64,000 nucleotides of DNA. Origin: Flavobacterium sp. UBA2787 (GTDB taxonomy: Bacteria > Bacteroidota > Bacteroidia > Flavobacteriales > Flavobacteriaceae). The translations under genes were made by a program, and so were the position numbers. Below the pieces are notes generated by a model, which saw nothing but the letters and a program-made list of their open reading frames with translations, made no database searches and was not told the DNA's origin. The stretch lies in the NCBI GenBank assembly GCA_002352205.1, contig DEHZ01000010.1:62245-126244 (forward strand). Reading direction: 5' to 3'. Below are positions 59,575 through 64,000 of this stretch, piece after piece; the stretch's first letter is position 1; every line of letters starts with the position of its first letter.

Positions 59575-60471
59575 ATGAATTGGCAAACGTATATCAAAAG
59601 TTTTCAGTCGTATTTAAAAATTGAAAGAGGTTTATCGCAAAACACCATCGATAATTATTCTTTTGATTTGTTACGTTTAAGGCAATTTTTGGATGAAAAT
59701 TCTATTTCTAAAAATCCAATAACTATTGGTGAAGAAGAGATTCAACAATTTATTTATGCAGTTTCCAAAGAAGTTAATCCGCGTTCTCAAGCTCGTATTA
59801 TTTCCGGTTTAAAAAGTTTTTTCACCTATTTAATTTTTGAAGATTATCGTGCTGATAATCCAATGGAATTAATTGAAACTCCTAAAATAGGTAGAAAGTT
59901 ACCCGATACTCTTTCCGTTCAAGACATTGATGCCTTAATTGCTGCTATTGATTTGTCTAAGGATGAAGGCGAACGCAACAAAGCTATACTTGAAACTTTG
60001 TACGGTTGTGGATTGCGTGTTTCCGAATTAATCTCACTTAAAATTTCCGATTTATTTTTTGACGAAGGTTTTATCAAAATTACAGGAAAAGGTAACAAAC
60101 AACGTTTCGTTCCCATTGGAAGTACAACACAAAAATTTATTGAGTTATATAAAAATCATGTTCGTACTCATTTAAACATTCAAAAAGGGCATGAAGATAC
60201 GCTATTTCTCAACCGAAGAGGAAAGCAACTTACCAGAGCAATGATTTTTACTATTATTAAAGATTTAGCCGTAAAAATCGAATTAAATAAAGCGATTAGT
60301 CCGCACACATTTCGTCATTCCTTTGCTACGCATCTTTTAGAAAATGGTGCCGATTTGCGTTCCATTCAATTAATGTTGGGACATGAATCGATTACTACTA
60401 CCGAAGTGTATGTGCATTTAGATCGAAAACATCTCACTCAGATTGTAAATAAGTTTCATCCGAGGAAGTGA
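59575..60471 (+). CDS. xerD: Tyrosine recombinase XerD
   Basis: A site-specific recombinase that resolves chromosome dimers at dif. An N-terminal SAM-like domain (about 1-100, YLKIERGLSQNTIDNYSFDL as YLKIERGLSQNT and IDNYSFDL) is followed by the catalytic domain with Arg148 in GCGLRVSELI, Lys172 in GKGNKQR, His244 and Arg247 in SPHTFRHSFATHLL, His270 in LMLGHE and the nucleophile Tyr279 in TTEVYVHLD. All residues are present and the length, 298, is normal. It converges on rny; between the two stops lies a flanking inverted repeat. XerC is the only close alternative. Confidence 0.93.
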   Translation: MNWQTYIKSFQSYLKIERGLSQNTIDNYSFDLLRLRQFLDENSISKNPITIGEEEIQQFIYAVSKEVNPRSQARIISGLKSFFTYLIFEDYRADNPMELIETPKIGRKLPDTLSVQDIDALIAAIDLSKDEGERNKAILETLYGCGLRVSELISLKISDLFFDEGFIKITGKGNKQRFVPIGSTTQKFIELYKNHVRTHLNIQKGHEDTLFLNRRGKQLTRAMIFTIIKDLAVKIELNKAISPHTFRHSFATHLLENGADLRSIQLMLGHESITTTEVYVHLDRKHLTQIVNKFHPRK

Positions 60472-60475
60472 TTGC

Positions 60476-60593
60476 CGTTGTTGGTTGTCTGTTTTCAAAC
60501 TTTGTATATAAAAAAATGACCTACATTTCTGCAAGTCATTTCTATAAATTTATTTATTTCTTTTCGTAAACGGAAATCAAACAACCGACAACG
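60476..60593. repeat. Imperfect inverted repeat flanking the xerD-rny gap
   Basis: CGTTGTTGGTTGTCTG (60476-60491) and CAAACAACCGACAACG (60578-60593) are complementary at 14 of 16 positions. They border the entire gap between the two stops and enclose the rny terminator. Confidence 0.65.
60514..60541 (-). terminator. Terminator of rny
   Basis: AAATGAC (60514-60520) and GTCATTT (60535-60541) form a 7-bp stem around CTACATTTCTGCAA; on the minus strand T residues follow. Confidence 0.75.
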
Positions 60594-60596
60594 TTA

Positions 60597-62162
60597 TTAC
60601 TTCGCAATATTCACCGCTCTTGTTTCACGAATTACAGTAATTTTCACTTGTCCCGGATAGGTCATTTCCGTTTGAATTTTTTGAGAAACCTCAAAGGAAA
60701 GTTTAGCCGCTTGTTCGTCTGAAACTTTTTCGCTTTCTACAATCACACGTAATTCACGTCCGGCTTGAATAGCATACGCACTTTTCACACCATTAAATCC
60801 AAAAGCAATCGCTTCTAAATCTTTTAAACGTTGAATGTATGAATCTAAAACTTGACGTCTAGCACCAGGTCTAGCACCAGAAATAGCATCACACACTTGA
60901 ATAATTGGTGAAATCAAATATTTCATTTCAATTTCATCGTGGTGAGCTCCAATCGCGTTGCAAACTTCTTCTTTTTCACCGTATTTTTCAGCCCATTGCA
61001 TACCTAAGATAGCGTGAGGTAATTCACTTTCAGTATCAGGTACTTTACCAATATCGTGTAAAAGTCCGGCACGTTTAGCTAATTTCACATTCAAACCTAA
61101 TTCTGCCGCCATGATTCCACAAAGTTTTGCAACTTCTCTGGAGTGTTGTAGTAAGTTTTGACCGTAAGAAGAACGGTATTTCATTCTACCTACCACTTTA
61201 ATCAATTCCGGATGTAAACCGTGAATACCTAAGTCGATTACTGTTCGCTTACCAACTTCAATGATTTCATCATCAATTTGTTTCGTCGTTTTAGCAACAA
61301 CTTCTTCAATTCTGGCAGGGTGAATACGACCGTCGGTTACTAATTTATGTAAAGCTAAACGAGCAATTTCTCTTCTAACAGGGTCAAAACAGGAAAGAAT
61401 AATCGCTTCAGGAGTATCATCAACGATGATTTCAACACCGGTTGCAGCTTCAAGAGCACGTATATTTCTTCCTTCACGACCAATGATTCTACCTTTTACA
61501 TCGTCCGATTCAATATTGAAAACAGAAACGCAATTTTCTACTGCTTCTTCTGTTCCAACACGTTGAATGGTGTTGATAATTACTTTCTTAGCTTCTTGTT
61601 GAGCAGTTAATTTAGCTTCTTCAAGCGTATCTTGAATATGAGCCATTGCTTTAGTTTTAGCCTCAGCTTTCAAGCTTTCTACTAATTGTTCTTTGGCTTC
61701 TTCGGCAGATAAGCCGGAAATAACTTCTAATTGTTCAACTTGACTTTTGTGTAGTTTTTCAACTTCTATTTGTTTTTTGTCAAGAATTTCGATTCTGTTA
61801 TTGTAATCGATAATTTTTGCGTCAAAATCATCAGCTGATTTTTTAGCTTTTGCTAATTCACTTGAAACTTGTGATTCTTTGTCGCGAACTCTTTTTTCAA
61901 CTTCAGCAATTTTTTTATCTTTTGATAAAATTTCTTTTTCGTGTTCCGATTTTAATTCTAAAAACTTTTCTTTTGCTTGAAGTAATTTGTCTTTTTTGAT
62001 GTTTTCAGCCTCTACTTTTGCATCTTTTAGGATGGAAGCGGCTTCTTTTTTTGCATTTTTTATAAGATTGGAAACATTGCTCTTTTCAATGACTTTTGCG
62101 ATAGCAAAACCCGCTGCAAGACCAACAATTCCGGCGATAATAAGTAGTAATGTACTGTCCAT
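60597..62162 (-). CDS. rny: Ribonuclease Y
   Basis: A membrane-anchored endoribonuclease that starts mRNA decay. An N-terminal helix (about 4-22) is followed by a long coiled coil (about 25-180, Lys/Glu-rich), a KH domain with [17 protein letters not shown] (about 227-243) and an HD domain whose metal motif is seen in [15 protein letters not shown] (about 364-378); QHSREVAKL (about 339-347) supplies another conserved His. At 521 residues it is a normal length. It lies downstream of zapA and the 6S-like RNA on the same strand. Confidence 0.96.
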   Translation of the reverse strand: MDSTLLLIIAGIVGLAAGFAIAKVIEKSNVSNLIKNAKKEAASILKDAKVEAENIKKDKLLQAKEKFLELKSEHEKEILSKDKKIAEVEKRVRDKESQVSSELAKAKKSADDFDAKIIDYNNRIEILDKKQIEVEKLHKSQVEQLEVISGLSAEEAKEQLVESLKAEAKTKAMAHIQDTLEEAKLTAQQEAKKVIINTIQRVGTEEAVENCVSVFNIESDDVKGRIIGREGRNIRALEAATGVEIIVDDTPEAIILSCFDPVRREIARLALHKLVTDGRIHPARIEEVVAKTTKQIDDEIIEVGKRTVIDLGIHGLHPELIKVVGRMKYRSSYGQNLLQHSREVAKLCGIMAAELGLNVKLAKRAGLLHDIGKVPDTESELPHAILGMQWAEKYGEKEEVCNAIGAHHDEIEMKYLISPIIQVCDAISGARPGARRQVLDSYIQRLKDLEAIAFGFNGVKSAYAIQAGRELRVIVESEKVSDEQAAKLSFEVSQKIQTEMTYPGQVKITVIRETRAVNIAK

Positions 62163-62185
62163 TTGTTTAGGTAAGGTTTATATAT

Positions 62186-62347
62186 AAAAAAAGCCTACAT
62201 TAGGTGATTGTATAAACTCGTTATGACAAGTTTTGAGCTAACTCACTGTTCAAGGATCCCACTACAAGGTGGGCATGCTATAGTAATGAAGATTTGCTCA
62301 TTCTAAAATGTTAGTGTTGAGTTTATCAAATAGAAACTAATGTAGGC
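62186..62347 (-). ncRNA. ssrS: 6S RNA, Flavobacteria type (candidate)
   Basis: On the minus strand this stretch begins and ends with complementary GCCTACATTAG (62337-62347) and CTAATGTAGGC (62193-62203), followed by T residues, closing a long rod-like RNA of about 155 nt with an internal bulge and a small hairpin (CCCACC...GGTGGG-like around 62255-62275). It lies directly downstream of zapA, the usual location of 6S RNA in many bacteria including Flavobacteria. 6S RNA binds the housekeeping RNA polymerase by mimicking an open promoter. No ORF is in the stretch. The fold is by eye, so alignment to the family model is needed for certainty. Confidence 0.82.
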
Positions 62348-62376
62348 AGTATCTTAATTAATGTGTAAGAACGTAT

Positions 62377-62670
62377 TTATTTTTCCAGATAATTGGCTAA
62401 TAAATCATTTATTTTTTTCAGTCTTTCTAATGATTCCTGATTATCTTCCGTTTTTTCGATTTGTTTTTGCTCTAATTGCGAGGCAAACTGCAAAGCACAC
62501 ATGGCTAACACGTCTTGTTTGTCTCGCACAGCATAATTTTCTTCAAATTGCTTAATCATTACATCAATTTTTTTGGAAGCACTTCGTAGTCCTTCTTCTT
62601 GTGTGGGTTCAACCGTTAACGGATAAACTCGGTCTGCAATTGATATTTTAATTTTAAGCTTTTCGTTCAT
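62377..62670 (-). CDS. zapA: Cell division protein ZapA
   Basis: A 97-residue FtsZ-ring stabiliser. The N-terminal KLKIKISIADRVYPLTVEP (about 3-21) is the ZapA domain start, followed by EEGLRSASKKIDVMIKQFEE (split: EEGLRSASKKI then DVMIKQFEE) and a C-terminal coiled coil (about 60-97). It is preceded by a coiled-coil gene six bases upstream and followed by the 6S-like RNA. The zapA-6S arrangement is conserved in several phyla. Confidence 0.92.
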   Translation of the reverse strand: MNEKLKIKISIADRVYPLTVEPTQEEGLRSASKKIDVMIKQFEENYAVRDKQDVLAMCALQFASQLEQKQIEKTEDNQESLERLKKINDLLANYLEK

Positions 62671-62676
62671 GCTGTA

Positions 62677-62967
62677 TTAATCAGATAACTGTGCAATACA
62701 GTAATCAATTTCACGAATTAATGAATTTATTTTAAGCTTCGTATCTCTTTTATTTTCGTCACTGCCTAATAATGAATTGGCTATTTTGAGTGTTTCATAC
62801 TTTTTCTTCAAACCTTCCATATCGGCGGCTTGTTTTTGTATAGTTGTGGTAGAATTCTTCAATTCCTGCTTTAATTCCTGAACAGTTGTCTCTAAACTTT
62901 GCATTTTGCTAATCAGTTTGGAGAGCCTATTTTCAAGAGAATCAACAATTTCTACCATTTCACTCAT
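62677..62967 (-). CDS. Short coiled-coil protein upstream of zapA
   Basis: A 96-residue protein that is mostly coiled coil: heptad-like leucines and charged residues run from MVEIVDSLENRLSKLIS to about residue 60. The C-terminus contains NSLLGSDENKRDTKLKINSLIREIDYCIAQL. It recalls ZapB-like or FtsB-like division coiled coils but I cannot assign one. Being six bases upstream of zapA makes it a likely division partner. A promoter with TTG-N20-TAACTTTG precedes it. Confidence 0.8.
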   Translation of the reverse strand: MSEMVEIVDSLENRLSKLISKMQSLETTVQELKQELKNSTTTIQKQAADMEGLKKKYETLKIANSLLGSDENKRDTKLKINSLIREIDYCIAQLSD

Positions 62968-62994
62968 AGGAGCATGTATTCATTACACGAGTTA

Positions 62995-63025
62995 CAAAGT
63001 TAGTATTCCTAAACGATTAACGCAA
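62995..63025 (-). promoter_or_regulatory. Promoter of the coiled-coil/zapA operon
   Basis: On the minus strand TTG (63023-63025), a 20-bp spacer and TAACTTTG (62995-63002) form a good Bacteroidota promoter, 28 bp before the ATG at 62967. It may also drive the 6S-like RNA by readthrough. Confidence 0.7.
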
Positions 63026-63111
63026 ATAAAAAAAATAAATTTTGTTTTCATTTTTATTTTTGAGATAAAGTCAAGTAAATCAGTAAAATATTGATTTTTT
63101 TTGAATTTGGT

Positions 63112-63141
63112 TTGAATTTTGTATTACATTTTTTAAATTAG
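63112..63141 (+). promoter_or_regulatory. Promoter of the M23 peptidase gene
   Basis: TTG (63112-63114), a 19-bp spacer and TAAATTAG (63134-63141; seven of eight positions of TAnnTTTG), 16 bp before the ATG at 63157. Confidence 0.55.
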
Positions 63142-63156
63142 CAAAAATTCAAAGCC

Positions 63157-64000
63157 ATGAAATACATTCTTTACATTCTATTATTTGCCCCAATTGCGGT
63201 TTTTTCTCAAAATCAATATCCAAAAGAAGATTTTATTCCACCGTTGGATATTCCACTTTCACTATCGGGAACGTTTGGCGAATTGCGTTCAAATCATTTT
63301 CATTCCGGAATAGATTTTAGAACCCAACAAAAAGAAGGATTAAATGTAATAGCCGTTGCTGATGGTTACGTTTCTCGTATTAAAATATCCACTTTTGGTT
63401 ATGGAAAAGCAATTTATATTACACATCCAAATGGTTATACTTCCGTTTATGGACATTTATTGAAGACATCTTCCAAAATTGATGATTATTTAAAAAAACA
63501 ACATTATGCTTTGGAAAGTTTTGAAATTGATATTTTTCCGAAACCGGAAGATTTAGTTGTAAAACAAGGAGAAATTATCGCTTTGTCAGGAAATACTGGT
63601 GGTTCCGGCGGACCTCATTTACATTTTGAATATCGTGATTCAAAAACAGAAAAAATTATTAATCCATTCTTTTTCGGATTAGATAATAAGGTAAAAGATA
63701 CTCGAATTCCGGTTATCAATGAAATTGTTGTTTATCCGTTAAGTGAAGATGGTTTGGTAAATCAATCACAAATTCCAATACAAATTCCGATTTCTCAACA
63801 AAAAGACGGAAGTTATTTGGCTACAAAAGTTTTGGCAAAAGGTGAAATTGGTATTGGTGTAAATACATACGATCAATCGGATAATAATTATGGTAAAAAT
63901 GGCGTGTATAAAATTAGTTCGACGTTAGATGGAAAACCTTCGTTTGAAATTACATTTGATACATTTAGTTATGACGAAACCCGATACATCAATGCATATA
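63157..64000 (+). CDS. M23-family metallopeptidase, N-terminal part
   Basis: A secreted peptidoglycan endopeptidase truncated by the window's right edge (281 codons seen). The ATG at 63157 opens a signal peptide (KYILYILLFAPIAVFSQ). The M23 (lysostaphin-like) domain begins close behind: LRSNHFHSGIDFR (about 45-57) holds the first zinc ligands (His and Asp) and SGGPHLHFEYR (about 149-159) the HxH pair; the intervening YGHLLKT marks the fold. The domain is at the N-terminus; the remainder, not shown, is a beta-rich extension. It has a promoter-like element upstream and diverges from the zapA operon. Confidence 0.93.
   Translation, partial: MKYILYILLFAPIAVFSQNQYPKEDFIPPLDIPLSLSGTFGELRSNHFHSGIDFRTQQKEGLNVIAVADGYVSRIKISTFGYGKAIYITHPNGYTSVYGHLLKTSSKIDDYLKKQHYALESFEIDIFPKPEDLVVKQGEIIALSGNTGGSGGPHLHFEYRDSKTEKIINPFFFGLDNKVKDTRIPVINEIVVYPLSEDGLVNQSQIPIQIPISQQKDGSYLATKVLAKGEIGIGVNTYDQSDNNYGKNGVYKISSTLDGKPSFEITFDTFSYDETRYINAY

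Noticed and set aside
60472-60596. A dif-like site for the adjacent XerD.
   Set aside because: No 28-bp XerC/XerD site with a 6-8 bp spacer is visible; the inverted repeat has arms 86 bp apart.

Overview
The window is an AT-rich chromosomal segment from a member of the Bacteroidota, almost certainly Flavobacteriaceae and close to Flavobacterium. The evidence is a type IX secretion C-terminal signal on a 1435-residue protein, DUF4290, DUF2279 and DUF5686 proteins, and several promoters of the Bacteroidota form TTG-N19-TAnnTTTG. Starts are rarely preceded by Shine-Dalgarno sequences, and a 6S-Flavo-like RNA lies between zapA and rny. Most of the window is ordinary core genome.

Layout: 1-2046 is the edge of a capsule or exopolysaccharide locus (Wzc-type tyrosine kinase C-terminus converging on a PHP-type tyrosine phosphatase), followed by a small membrane protein. 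2170-9152 carries prfC, then a cluster of periplasmic folding factors (two double-parvulin SurA-like isomerases around a lipoprotein) and a MoxR ATPase. 9174-13693 holds three tandem membrane acyltransferase-3 paralogues with an opposite-strand protein whose histidine/methionine pattern resembles copper monooxygenases of the PHM fold. 13941-20516 carries aconitase, two secreted proteins of unknown function, a long GAPDH and a DegP/HtrA protease. 20649-24665 carries dapF, a GNAT enzyme, mltG, a DUF2279 protein and a lysozyme-like protein, which points to the cell wall. 24667-27348 carries an RsmI-like methylase, a low-molecular-weight phosphatase and dnaA. 27546-32493 carries a thioesterase, YigZ, an EamA transporter, a HAD hydrolase, ribD, a GNAT enzyme and prmC.

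32494-37577 is the most accessory part: a 460-bp intergenic region packed with distinct repeats, an ABC permease, hisS, a PIN-domain toxin-antitoxin pair, and a displaced copy of the 3' end of hisS on the far side of that pair. This suggests that the toxin-antitoxin module arrived as a small insertion at the end of hisS.

37578-42404 holds a large secreted adhesin-like protein and tRNA-Met. 42552-50897 is core again: a START-like protein, an aminotransferase class IV enzyme, AlgH/YqgE, HU, fmt-recQ-ATPase, and DUF493-DUF4290-murA (MurA has Asp in place of the usual catalytic Cys). 50956-57439 holds a DUF5686 outer-membrane protein, aroQ and two M14 carboxypeptidases, one with altered metal ligands. 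57521-59498 holds three small outer-membrane beta-barrel paralogues. 59575-64000 holds xerD, rny, the 6S-like RNA, zapA, a short coiled-coil protein and a truncated M23 peptidase.

I found no CRISPR array, transposase, prophage or rRNA. The strongest candidates for something not previously described are the hisS-end insertion, the PHM-like protein among the acyltransferases, the repeat-packed gap at 32494-32951, and the M14 paralogue with DxxH in place of HxxE.
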